A stretch of DNA of 32,424 nucleotides from Caryophanales bacterium (GTDB lineage: Bacteria; Bacillota; Bacilli; Paenibacillales; CANHCR01). The first letter of the stretch is position 1; each line of letters starts with the position of its first letter. The notes under the pieces were generated by a model, which had not been told where the DNA came from, did not search any database, and saw only the letters and a program-made list of their open reading frames with translations. Below, one piece after another: positions 8,901-16,937 of this stretch. The DNA is taken from NCBI GenBank assembly GCA_947459205.1, contig CANHCR010000028.1:1-32424 (forward strand). The letters run 5' to 3'. The translations under genes and the position numbers were made by a program.

Positions 8901-11900
8901 CAACGTTGTTTTCTGCGATGCTAGTCGCGCTAAGTGCAATCGCAGTCGGCGCTTCGTTTACATCCGTAACCGTTACAGTAAACGTTTGTTCGAATGACAA
9001 TGCGCCTTGATCGGTCGTACGAACACGAATCGCATAACTATTTTTTGTTTCAAAATTCAACGAACTGTTCACTGACAAGGTGTTGCCAGTAATCGTAAAT
9101 GAAGCGTTGTCTGTCGAACCTGTACCAGCAACCAAACTATAAGTGAACGTGTTGGCTGCATCTTGATCGGTCGTTGTGAATGTACCGATGGTTGCATTCG
9201 CAGCATTATTCTCTGCAATCGACGTATTGCTGAGTGCTAGCGCAGTTGGAGCCTCATTCACATCATTCACAGTAATCGTAAACTGACGTTCAAAAGTCAA
9301 ACCACCTTGATCTGTCGTACGAACACGAATCGAGAAGCTATTCTTCGTTTCAAAATTGAAGGAACTAACTGCTGTCAAGTTTGCACCGGTAACCGAGAAT
9401 GAAGCATTATCAGTAGATCCCGTACCAGTCACAAGTGTATACGTGAACGTATTGCCTGCATCAGGGTCAGTCGTCGAGAAGGCGCCAACTGTTGCACCGG
9501 CAGCGTTATTCTCGTTGATCGAGGTGCTGCTAATATTCAATGCAGTCGGTGTTTCATTTACGTTTGTCACCGTAATCGTAAACGTCTGCTCAAACGTCAA
9601 ACCACCTTGATCCGTTGTACGAACACGAATCGCATAACTCGTTTTTGACTCAAAGTCTAATGAATTGTTCACAGTCAATGTGTTGCCAGTAATTGTGAAT
9701 GCTGCATTATCGGTTGAACCTGTACCTGTAACCAATGTGTAGGTGAACGTGTTCGCAGCATCTTGATCGGTAGTGCTAAGCGTACCGATTGTCGCACCTG
9801 CAGCATTGTTCTCTGCAAGCGTGTTATTGCTCAACGCCAAAGCAGTCGGTGCCTCGTTCAAGTCATTGACCGTCACGGTGAACGCTTGTTCAAAGAACAG
9901 TCCACCCTGATCCGTCGTGCGAACACGAATTGCATAACTATTTTTCGTTTCAAAGTTCAATGCGCTGTTGACACTTAAAGTAGCTCCGGTAATCGTGAAG
10001 CTTGTATTATCAGTTGAACCAGTGCCAGTCACCAAAGTATAAGTAAACGTGCTGCCTGCATCTTGATCGGTTGTAGACAATGTACCAACCGTTGCACCTG
10101 CAGTGTTATTCTCGTTAATTGATGTTGGGTTCAGCGCCAGTGCAGTCGGTGCCTCGTTTACATTCGTAACTGAAATTGTAAACGTCTGCTCAAACGTCAA
10201 ACCGCCTTGGTCCGTCGTACGGACACGAATCGCATAACTGTTTTTCGATTCAAAGTCGAGAACACTATTTACAGTCAATGTATTACCGGTAATCGTAAAG
10301 GCTCCGTTATCTGTCGATCCGGTACCTGTCACAAACGAATACGTAAACGTATTTGCTGCATCCGGGTCTGTTGTACTTAACGTTCCAATCGTTGCATTGG
10401 CAGCGTTGTTCTCTGCAATGCTCGTCGCACTAAGTGCAATCGCTGTTGGTGCTTCGTTTACATTCGTTACGCTAATCGTAAATGTCTGTTCAAATGTCAG
10501 ACCGCCTTGGTCAGTCGTGCGAACACGAATCGCATAACTATTCTTCGTTTCAAAATTCAAGGAACTATTGACAGTCAACGTGTTGCCAGTGATAGCAAAC
10601 GATGCATTGTCCGCTGATCCGGTACCAGTGACTAACGTGTAAGTGTGCGTATTCGCAGCATCTTGATCCGTTGTCGTGAAAGTACCTACTGTAGCATTCA
10701 CAGCATTGTTTTCCGCAAGCGAAGTATTGCTCAATGCCAGTGCTGTCGGCGCTTCATTGACATCATTCACTGTAATCGTGAAAGAACGCTCGAACGTCAA
10801 TCCGCCTTGATCTGTCGTACGGACACGAATCGCATAACTAGATTTGTTTTCAAAATTGAAGGAACTTCCTGCATTCAAGTTTGCACCAGCAATTGAGAAC
10901 GATGCATTGTCAGTCGACCCCTCACCGGTGACTAATGTATACGTGAACGTATTGCCTGCATCAGGATCAGTCGTTGTGAAAGAGCCAACCGTAGCACCAG
11001 TCGTATTGTTCTCATTAATCGATGTACTGCTAATGTTTAGCGCTGTCGGTGTTTCATTCACATTTGTTACCGTAATTGTGAACGTTTGCTCGAACGTTAA
11101 TCCACCTTGGTCTGTCGTACGGACACGAATCGCATAACTCGTTTTTGTTTCGAAATCAAGACTACTGTTTACAGTTAACGTATTGCCAGTAATCGTAAAC
11201 GAAGCGTTGTCCGTTGAGCCTGTACCCGTTACAAATGTATATGTGTGTGTACTGCCTGCATCTTGATCCGTCGTTGTAAACGTGCCGATGGTTGCGTTCG
11301 CTGCATTGTTTTCTGCAATTGATGTGTTGCTCAACAACAGCGCTGTCGGTGCTTCGTTTAGATTGTTAACTGTCACTGTGAATGTTTGCTCAAGGAACAA
11401 ACCACCCTGGTCTGTCGTACGTACTCGAATCGCATAGCTGTTTTTCGTCTCGAAGTTAAGCGATGCATTTGCATTCAAAGAAGCGCCGGCAATCGTGAAC
11501 GAAGCATTGTCTGTCGAACCGGTACCCGTTACAAGTGTATAAGTAAAGGTACTGCCTGCATCGACATCTGTCGTTGCGAATTGACCGACTGTTGCACCCG
11601 CAGCGTTGTTCTCGTTAATCGAATTTGGAGTCAACGTCAGCGCGGTCGGCGTTTCGTTGACATTGGTCACAGTGATTGTGAACGTCTGCTCAAATGTAAG
11701 ACCGCCTTGATCGGTGGTGCGCACACGAATCGCATAACTATTTTTCGTTTCAAAATCGAGACTGCTATTTACAGTAAGTGTGCTGCCAGTAATCGTGAAG
11801 GAAGCATTGTCCGTCGATCCAGTTCCGGCAACCAGTGCATAAGTAAACGTGCTACCTGCATCTTGGTCCGTTGTGCTCAACGTTCCGACTGTAGCATTCG

Positions 11901-14900
11901 CTGCATTGTTCTCAGCAATGCTCGTTGCGCTTAGCGTAATCGCTGTTGGTGCTTCGTTTACGTTTGTTACGCTAATCGTAAATGTTTGTTCAAATGTCAA
12001 ACCGCCCTGGTCCGTCGTGCGAACACGAATCGCGTAACTGTTTTTCGTTTCAAAGTTCAATGAACTATTCACAGTCAATGTGTTTCCGGTGATAGTAAAC
12101 GACGCGTTGTCCGTTGAACCGGTGCCAGTCACAAGAATGTAAGTATGCGTATTTGCAGCATCTTGATCGGTTGTAGTAAATGTACCGATCGTCGCATTCG
12201 CGGCATTATTTTCCGCAATCGTTGTATTACTTAATGCTAATGCTGATGGTGCTTCATTCAAATCATTCACTGAAATGGTAAATGCTTTTTCGAATGTTAA
12301 ACTTCCTTGATCTGTCGTACGCACACGAATCGAGTAAGTTGATTTAGTCTCGAAGTTAAACGCAATCGCTGCATTCAAACTTGAACTTACAATCGCGAAC
12401 GAACCATTATCTGTAGAACCTGTCCCTGTTACAAGCGTGTAAGTGAACGTATTGCCTGCGTCCGGATCTGTTGTGGTAATCGTTCCGATGGTAGCACCTA
12501 CTGCATTATTTTCATTGATGGCAGTTGGCGCGATATTCAAATCGGTTGGATTTTCATTGACGTTGACAACGGTAATCGTAAATGTTTGTTCAAAAGTCAA
12601 ACCGCCCTGGTCTGTCGTGCGAATACGAATCGCGTAACTGTTCTTCGTTTCAAAATCCAAACTACTGTTCACAGTCAAGGTGCTACCTGTAACCGTAAAG
12701 GATGCATTATCGGTCGAACCTGTTCCCGTTACTAAACTATAAGTAAAGGTACTGCCTGCATCTTGGTCAGTCGTAGTCAACGTGCCAACTGTTGCACCCG
12801 CTGCATTATTTTCATTGATTGAAGTAGCGCTTAAAGTAAGGGCTGTAGGTGCTTCATTCACGTTCGTCACATTAATCGTGAACGTCTGCTCTAAGAACAA
12901 GCCACCTTGATCCGTGGTGCGAACACGAATTGAGAAACTATTTTTCGTCTCAAAGTTATAAGATGCTGCGGCATTCAAAGAATTGCCAGTAATCGTGAAA
13001 CTTGTATTATCGGTCGAACCTGTTCCCGTAACGAGTGTGTACGTGAACGTATTCGATGCATCCGGATCAGTTGAACTGAGTGTGCCGATGTTCGCTCCAG
13101 TCAAATTATTTTCGGCAATCGTGTTGTTGCTTAAAGTAAGCGTTAAAGGCGTCTCATTCACATCATTTACTGTAATCGTAAATGTCCGTTCAAAGGACAA
13201 TCCGCCTTGATCAGTAGAGCGAACGCGAATCGAATAACTGTTCTTCGTTTCAAAGTTAAATACTGCGCCTGCGTTCAAGTTCGCACCGACAATTGAGAAC
13301 GTTGCGTTGTCTGCCGAACCATCGCCAGCGACAAGCGTGTACGTAAACGTATTGCCTGCATCAGGGTCAGTAGTCGTGAAAGAACCGACTGTTGCACCAC
13401 TTGCGTTGTTTTCGTTAATCGCTGTGTTGCTGAGCGCAATCGCCGTCGGTGTTTCGTTCACGTTCGTCACAGTAATCGTGATCGCTTGTTCGAACGTCAA
13501 TCCACCTTGGTCAGTTGAACGAACACGAATCAAATAACTGTTCTTCGTTTCGAAGTTCAATGAACTGTTCACAGTGAGCGTGTTACCGGTGATTGTGAAC
13601 GAAGCATTGTCGGTCGATCCTGTACCAGTTACCAAAGTGTAAGTATGCGTATTACCGGCATCTTGATCGGTCGATGTGAATGTGCCCACCGTCGCATTCG
13701 CCGCATTATTCTCAGCAATCGTAGTCGAACTTAAAGTGATCGCAGTCGGCGCTTCATTCAAATCGTTGACAGTAATATTGAACGTTCTATCAAACGTAAG
13801 ACCACCTTGATCGGTCGTACGAAGACGTATCGAGTAACTCGATTTCGCCTCAAAGTTCAGCGAACTGTTCACGTTCAGATTACTACCCGCCACAGTGAAA
13901 CTCGCATTGTCGGTCGAACCTGTTCCTGTAACTAACGAATACGTGAAAGTATTTCCCGCATCTGGATCAACTGATGACAAAGTACCGATCGTTGCGCCAG
14001 CCGTATTGTTTTCATTAATCGTAGTAGCACTTAGGTTGAGGTTCGTAGGTGCCTCATTCACGTTCGTCACCGTTATGGTGAATGTTGTCTCTGTTGTTAA
14101 CCCGCCCTGGTCGGTTGAGCGCACACGAATCGAGTAACTGTTCTTGCTCTCAAAGTCAAGTGAACTATTTACAGTCACCGTGCTGCCGGTAATGGTAAAG
14201 GATGCGTTGTCTGTCGATCCCGTACCGGTTACGAGCGTATAGGTAAATGTACTGCCAGCATCCGGATCAGTAGTGGTCAAAGTGCCCACCGTTGCACCTG
14301 CAGTATTATTTTCGGCAATCGACGTAGTGTTCATGGCAATCGCTGTCGGTGATTCATTCACGTTCGTTACCGTGATGGTAAACGCTTTGTCAAATGTCAA
14401 CCCGCCTTGATCTGTCGTCCGAACGCGAATCGAGTAACTCGTCTTTGTTTCAAAATTCAACGAGTTATTCACAGAAAGCGTCGCGCCAGTGATGGAGAAT
14501 GAAGCATTATCCGTTGACCCCGTACCTGTTACAAATGAGTACGTATGCGTATTGCCCGGGTCGCTATCGGTCGTCGTGAATGTCCCGACCGTTGCATTCG
14601 CTGCGTTGTTCTCGGCAATCGAAGTTGAACTCAACGAAATATCCGTCGGAGCCTCATTCGAGTTGAGAACGCTAACTGTTAATGCCTGCTCAAAAAACAA
14701 TCCACCTTGATCCGTTGAGCGAACACGAATGGAACGTGTAGATGACGCCTCGAAGTCAAGTGACGCCGTCGCAAGCAAGGAACTTCCAGTTACCGAGAAA
14801 AGTGAATTATCGGTAGAGCCAGTACCTGTGACAAGCGTGTAAGTAAACGTATTACTCGCATCTGGATCGACTGTAGACAAAGTGCCGATCGTACTATTTA

Positions 14901-16536
14901 CTGCATTGTTTTCAGTAATTGAATTTGGATTGAGCGAAATGTTTGTCGGAGCTTCGTTAACATTATTGACAGTAATCGTAAATGTTTGTTCGAATGTCAG
15001 TCCGCCCTGATCCGTTGTGCGAGCACGTATGGAGTAACTTGACTTTGTTTCAAAATCAAAGGCTTGGTTCGCAGTCAGGCCGGAACCACTGACCGTAAAT
15101 GAGCCATTGTCTGTTGATCCAGTGCCAGTAATTAGTGCATACGCAAACGTACTGCCAGCGTCAGGATCCGTAGTCGTAAATGTCCCGATTGTTGCACCGA
15201 CCGCATTATTCTCATTAATCGATTGAGCAGTTAATGTAAGATTAGTCGGTGATTCATTAACGTTCGTTACGCTAATGGTGAACGCTTTTTCGAAAAAGAG
15301 GGCGCCATCATCTGCTGTACGAATCCGAACAGAGTAGTTGTTTTTCGTTTCGAAATTGAAAGAGCTTGCCGCACGAAGTTGGTTGCCAGATATGCTGAAG
15401 AAACCATTATCTGTAGAACCAGTCCCAGCAACCAAAGAGTATGTGAAAGTTGAACTATCCACGTCAGTCGACGACAAATCGCCAATCGTTGCACCAACCG
15501 CATTGTTCTCAGGAAGCGAAGAATTGCTAAGTGAAATATCCGTAGGTGTGTCGTTTACTCCACCGATAGTTACAGACACAGTTGCAGTATTGGATGTATG
15601 TTTTTCGGTTGTTAAAGTCTCAGCAACTCTAAATGTAAATGTATCCGTACCGAATTGATTGGCAGCAGGCGTATACGTGTACGCACCTGTTGCCGTATTT
15701 GTGATGCTAACTGTCCCCCGAGTCGGTTGTGTCAAGATGGAGTAAAGTAGAGTGTCACTCTCAACATCACTAGCGGAAAGGGTTGCATTGACTGGGGTAT
15801 CTTCGGTGACTGTCAAGTTAGTATTATTAGCAATTGGAACATCATTCACAGCAGTTACTGTTAATGAAAACCCCGAAAAAGAGCCTAGACTGCTTTGCAG
15901 ACCATCCGTAGCTATTGCTGAAAAAGATATCGGCGTGCTCGTGAAATAGTTAGCTGCAGGAGTAAGTCTAATTGTTGTAGCATTCAACATCGAAGCACTT
16001 ACTGTCGCAGCACTACCTCCAGTTACCGAAATAATCGGCATTGTTCCCTCCGGATCATCCCAACTGACCGGAATATCTAAAAATTGGTCCTCAGTCAAAA
16101 CTTGATTGGGTATAAAAGGAATAGAAGGTGCTTCGTTGACATTCGTCAAACTTATTGTGAACACCTTTTCAAGTGTCTGTAAACTCGTTGTCGCTCTGAC
16201 CCGAACAGAGAAAGTGCTCTGGCTCTCAAAATCCCACCCCATTACTCTAGTTTGAAATGAGCTGCCATTGATTCTGAAATTGGGATTATCATCATCACCC
16301 GTGCCAGCGACTAATGTGAAAGTGGGGGTAGTCGCACCCCAACCACCACCAGCAACTGCTAACGTTCCAATCGTTAAATTGGAACTTGAGTTTTCCGGGA
16401 ACGACGAATTTGACAACGTAATGTCAGGCGTTGTGTTTGCATAAGCCGTTAAAATTGGAGTCGGCAAAATGCTTGCTGATACAGTTAAAAATATCAGCAA
16501 ATAAATCATTAGTGAGTTTAGCGTTCGTTTCTTCAT
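4240..16536 (-). CDS. Giant secreted cadherin-repeat protein
   Basis: 4098 aa from ATG 16536, which has AGAGGTG (16543-16549) 6 nt upstream. A GTG three codons earlier (16545) overlaps that ribosome site and is less likely. A signal peptide (1 to about 33, ending LTAYA) is followed by a cadherin unit, two cadherin-like/tandem-95-type Ig domains (about 135-325) and 33 consecutive cadherin repeats (about 325-3624). The protein ends with four S-layer-like Ig domains (about 3625-4098) and the peptide VDNIGPALR. Repeats carry Ca-type motifs: NVNEAPT linkers, ENN, D-x-DAGNTFTY, GTGSTDN, FETKNSY-I-VR-TDQGG. Family knowledge predicts a long, calcium-stiffened rod. No anchor motif is visible. The last cadherin and the Ig block match the C-terminus of the VWA protein. 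A likely role is an adhesin or extracellular fibre; this is inferred from architecture only. Confidence 0.92.
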   Translation of the reverse strand: MKKRTLNSLMIYLLIFLTVSASILPTPILTAYANTTPDITLSNSSFPENSSSNLTIGTLAVAGGGWGATTPTFTLVAGTGDDDNPNFRINGSSFQTRVMGWDFESQSTFSVRVRATTSLQTLEKVFTISLTNVNEAPSIPFIPNQVLTEDQFLDIPVSWDDPEGTMPIISVTGGSAATVSASMLNATTIRLTPAANYFTSTPISFSAIATDGLQSSLGSFSGFSLTVTAVNDVPIANNTNLTVTEDTPVNATLSASDVESDTLLYSILTQPTRGTVSITNTATGAYTYTPAANQFGTDTFTFRVAETLTTEKHTSNTATVSVTIGGVNDTPTDISLSNSSLPENNAVGATIGDLSSTDVDSSTFTYSLVAGTGSTDNGFFSISGNQLRAASSFNFETKNNYSVRIRTADDGALFFEKAFTISVTNVNESPTNLTLTAQSINENNAVGATIGTFTTTDPDAGSTFAYALITGTGSTDNGSFTVSGSGLTANQAFDFETKSSYSIRARTTDQGGLTFEQTFTITVNNVNEAPTNISLNPNSITENNAVNSTIGTLSTVDPDASNTFTYTLVTGTGSTDNSLFSVTGSSLLATASLDFEASSTRSIRVRSTDQGGLFFEQALTVSVLNSNEAPTDISLSSTSIAENNAANATVGTFTTTDSDPGNTHTYSFVTGTGSTDNASFSITGATLSVNNSLNFETKTSYSIRVRTTDQGGLTFDKAFTITVTNVNESPTAIAMNTTSIAENNTAGATVGTLTTTDPDAGSTFTYTLVTGTGSTDNASFTITGSTVTVNSSLDFESKNSYSIRVRSTDQGGLTTETTFTITVTNVNEAPTNLNLSATTINENNTAGATIGTLSSVDPDAGNTFTYSLVTGTGSTDNASFTVAGSNLNVNSSLNFEAKSSYSIRLRTTDQGGLTFDRTFNITVNDLNEAPTAITLSSTTIAENNAANATVGTFTSTDQDAGNTHTYTLVTGTGSTDNASFTITGNTLTVNSSLNFETKNSYLIRVRSTDQGGLTFEQAITITVTNVNETPTAIALSNTAINENNASGATVGSFTTTDPDAGNTFTYTLVAGDGSADNATFSIVGANLNAGAVFNFETKNSYSIRVRSTDQGGLSFERTFTITVNDVNETPLTLTLSNNTIAENNLTGANIGTLSSTDPDASNTFTYTLVTGTGSTDNTSFTITGNSLNAAASYNFETKNSFSIRVRTTDQGGLFLEQTFTINVTNVNEAPTALTLSATSINENNAAGATVGTLTTTDQDAGSTFTYSLVTGTGSTDNASFTVTGSTLTVNSSLDFETKNSYAIRIRTTDQGGLTFEQTFTITVVNVNENPTDLNIAPTAINENNAVGATIGTITTTDPDAGNTFTYTLVTGTGSTDNGSFAIVSSSLNAAIAFNFETKSTYSIRVRTTDQGSLTFEKAFTISVNDLNEAPSALALSNTTIAENNAANATIGTFTTTDQDAANTHTYILVTGTGSTDNASFTITGNTLTVNSSLNFETKNSYAIRVRTTDQGGLTFEQTFTISVTNVNEAPTAITLSATSIAENNAANATVGTLSTTDQDAGSTFTYALVAGTGSTDNASFTITGSTLTVNSSLDFETKNSYAIRVRTTDQGGLTFEQTFTITVTNVNETPTALTLTPNSINENNAAGATVGQFATTDVDAGSTFTYTLVTGTGSTDNASFTIAGASLNANASLNFETKNSYAIRVRTTDQGGLFLEQTFTVTVNNLNEAPTALLLSNTSIAENNAANATIGTFTTTDQDAGSTHTYTFVTGTGSTDNASFTITGNTLTVNSSLDFETKTSYAIRVRTTDQGGLTFEQTFTITVTNVNETPTALNISSTSINENNTTGATVGSFTTTDPDAGNTFTYTLVTGEGSTDNASFSIAGANLNAGSSFNFENKSSYAIRVRTTDQGGLTFERSFTITVNDVNEAPTALALSNTSLAENNAVNATVGTFTTTDQDAANTHTYTLVTGTGSADNASFAITGNTLTVNSSLNFETKNSYAIRVRTTDQGGLTFEQTFTISVTNVNEAPTAIALSATSIAENNAANATIGTLSTTDPDAANTFTYSFVTGTGSTDNGAFTITGNTLTVNSVLDFESKNSYAIRVRTTDQGGLTFEQTFTISVTNVNEAPTALALNPTSINENNTAGATVGTLSTTDQDAGSTFTYTLVTGTGSTDNTSFTITGATLSVNSALNFETKNSYAIRVRTTDQGGLFFEQAFTVTVNDLNEAPTALALSNNTLAENNAAGATIGTLSTTDQDAANTFTYTLVTGTGSTDNAAFTITGNTLTVNNSLDFESKTSYAIRVRTTDQGGLTFEQTFTITVTNVNETPTALNISSTSINENNAAGATVGAFSTTDPDAGNTFTYTLVTGTGSTDNASFSVTGANLTAVSSFNFETKNSFSIRVRTTDQGGLTFERQFTITVNDVNEAPTALALSNTSIAENNAANATIGTFTTTDQDAANTFTYSLVAGTGSTDNASFTITGNTLSVNSSLNFETKNSYAIRVRTTDQGALSFEQTFTVTVTDVNEAPTAIALSATSIAENNVANATIGTLTTTDQDAANTFTYTLVTGTGSTDNGAFSITGNTLTVNSSLNFETKNSYAIRVRTTDQGGLTFEQTFTITVTNVNETPTALTLTPTAINENNLAGATVGTLTTTDQDAGSTFTYTLVTGTGSTDNASFTIAGSSLNVNAALNFEVKNSYAIRVRTTDQGGLFFEQTFTVTVNDLNEAPTALALSNNTIAENNAAGATIGTLSTTDQDAANTFTYTLVTGTGSTDNASFTITGNSLTVNNSLDFEAKTSYAIRVRTTDQGSLTFDQTFTITVTNVNETPTAINISSTSINENNVTGATVGALTTTDPDAGNTFTYTLVTGTGSTDNASFAISGANVNAVDSFNFETKNSYSIRVRTTDQGGLTFERTFTITVNDVNEAPTALTISNTSIVENNAVNATIGTFSTTDQDAGSTFTYSLVTGTGSTDNASFTINGNSLRVSSSLNFEVKNSYEIRVRTTDQGGLTFEQPFTITVTDVNEAPTALALSATSIAENNAANATIGTLSTTDQDAGSTFTYSLVTGTGSTDNGAFTLTGNTITVNSSLNFEVKNSYLIRVRTTDQGGLTFEQPITITVTNVNEAPTNILLSNDSLFENSGPNGVVGNLSAVDVDAGSTYTFNLVNGQGSTHNSSFNISGNALRATASLNFEAIPTMSVRVQLVDGEFTFEKAFTINVININEAPTDITLTPSSIDENKGSNAVVGELAHNTLDGDNTFSFSLVAGTGSTDNDKFTISGKNLLAKNSLNFEEKNTYSVRVRVANQEFAFVKVLTVTVNDLNDLPSDISLNQSMVDENEPIGTLVGILQAEDEDAISQVEFSLVPGIGDEDNEHFSIEGNQLLTESIFDFETKNVYSIRVQVSDNGLTFESVVIIEVNDVNEAPTNISLSNLSIEEIRPINTVVGELTAEDPDEPSTFTFTLVRGEGSTDNMSFNILNDKLRTSSIFDYETKNSYSVRIQVSDGSFTFEKVFAITIVNGNEPPTTLTLSNNRVDEKVWLGFLIGEFAASDPDDAEETLKYSLVVGEGSEDNSNYIIDGKHLKTNVSLSYDKPVQFVRVRVTDPSGLYLEQAFQIQVTQANAILEKGKLIKGVAIDQITIFFKENLLASMNKEALKNAIHITNEANVVNPEYDTFLTAEDTLNIRGNKIVLQVRSPITTQYNRLKILGGILRDQGGNLFPNDQFTSPLLIDVAGPKYIEARFVDKRNKRLVLTFNEIIAYGSNAPKNPEKELDFRSKVRISFNASSATPTYSALGEKDRISFDKRNLVINFSKSITTSDTRIQIDAGALVDRSKNLNESIETPIIELDKVGPVLKKVTLGKDNKTISIQFNEEIKNNLPGTRKVALPALRNTIYLSKNANSPIPTYNKLTELDVVVVSGSTLTVILATPLTGDQNRIQLTEDTVRDIFGNTNDGAITSILVADEEGPKLVSASLPAKGKNKVLEVVLNEEVFNALEVDKKEVLNAFRLNVFFSVSDSPDDETATFAPIAADVTTNGAKGKSIIKFNFKDKTPSMPARNKYYRIKILANTIKDTTGNKNLEIISDAYTVDNIGPALR
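7168..15267 (-). repeat. 27 tandem cadherin units of exactly 300 bp
   Basis: Every unit encodes 100 residues from (T/N)-x-x-NE-x-P to F-I-V. The codons for the R-R-TDQGG motif recur at the same offset every 300 bp from 7221 to 15021 with no drift, so there is no codon insertion or deletion across 8.1 kb. Flanking cadherin units (15268-15564 and the units below 7168) are 99 residues or irregular. The units resemble each other closely in protein but differ at many synonymous sites. A second, 1,500-bp period is superimposed (see findings). Confidence 0.92.
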
Positions 16537-16542
16537 ACCATA

Positions 16543-16549
16543 CACCTCT
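16543..16549 (-). promoter_or_regulatory. Shine-Dalgarno deciding the giant cadherin start
   Basis: AGAGGTG is 6 nt before ATG 16536. The alternative GTG start at 16545 lies inside this motif, so the ATG is preferred. Confidence 0.65.
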
Positions 16550-16618
16550 AATTACATGATTTTTGCGATGAATATACAATGTTGAGTAAGTATATTTAAA
16601 CTTGCAGTAGCAAATGGT

Positions 16619-16729
16619 TCATAGTCGATACACACTTAATAATGAAGGGATTAAGAAGATATGACGATTACTCACACGAGAGTTTGCAAACGATGAATAG
16701 TTCGTAACTTGAAACTGCAACAATTTCAT
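16619..16729 (-). CDS. 36-aa small ORF in the leader of the giant cadherin gene
   Basis: ATG at 16729 is preceded by GAGGTGG (16734-16740, spacing 4-5 nt) and an extended -10 promoter 46 bases upstream. The frame ends with TGA at 16619, 82 nt before the cadherin start. The N-terminus MKLLQFQVTNYSSFANS resembles the opening of AAA/OLD-type ATPases (M-K-x-x-x-F-x-VTNF-S-x-x-DS), but no Walker A or further homology follows. It may be a leader peptide, an independent small protein, or the surviving tip of a lost ATPase gene. The similarity is short and judged by eye. Confidence 0.4.
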   Translation of the reverse strand: MKLLQFQVTNYSSFANSRVSNRHIFLIPSLLSVYRL

Positions 16730-16774
16730 AAAACCACCTCCATTATGCGTGCATGATAAAATACAATCTATTAC

Positions 16775-16783
16775 ATTATATCA
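16775..16783 (-). promoter_or_regulatory. Extended -10 promoter of the small ORF / giant cadherin unit
   Basis: TGATATAAT on the minus strand matches TGnTATAAT perfectly. The -35 region is weak. The predicted start near 16768 gives a leader of about 230 nt before ATG 16536 that contains the 36-codon ORF. The stretch 16546-16937 holds only this promoter, the small ORF and the upstream terminator. Confidence 0.55.
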
Positions 16784-16834
16784 TTAGTTTGTATAGACGA
16801 AAAGTCATTCTGGATGTTTTTTCATATTTTTGTA

Positions 16835-16868
16835 AAACACCTCTCGATTCGACAATCGAGAGGTGTTT
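16835..16868 (-). terminator. Intrinsic terminator of the DUF6273/CTLD/InlB-repeat gene
   Basis: A perfect 15-bp stem (AAACACCTCTCGATT 16835-16849, AATCGAGAGGTGTTT 16854-16868) with loop CGAC, about 70 bases past the stop at 16938. On the minus strand the stem runs into a short T-run (TTTT). Confidence 0.85.
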
Positions 16869-16937
16869 GCGTTTTGATTTTGTTATCGGCTAAACGGTTA
16901 TTTTTTTTTACTTCTTTTTTATTTTAAAATTTCAATT

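Noticed and set aside
7363-14710. Many open frames on the plus strand across the cadherin array, with mutually similar products
   Set aside because: They are antisense shadows. They repeat every 300 bp because the real gene does, lack ribosome sites and show no domain similarity.
7168-15267. Regular short repeats that could suggest a CRISPR array
   Set aside because: The period is 300 bp, coding is continuous, and there are no unique spacers between identical short repeats.
16537-16545. GTG at 16545 as the start of the giant cadherin gene
   Set aside because: It overlaps the only Shine-Dalgarno (AGAGGTG), which is well spaced for ATG 16536. The MKKR start also fits a signal peptide better.
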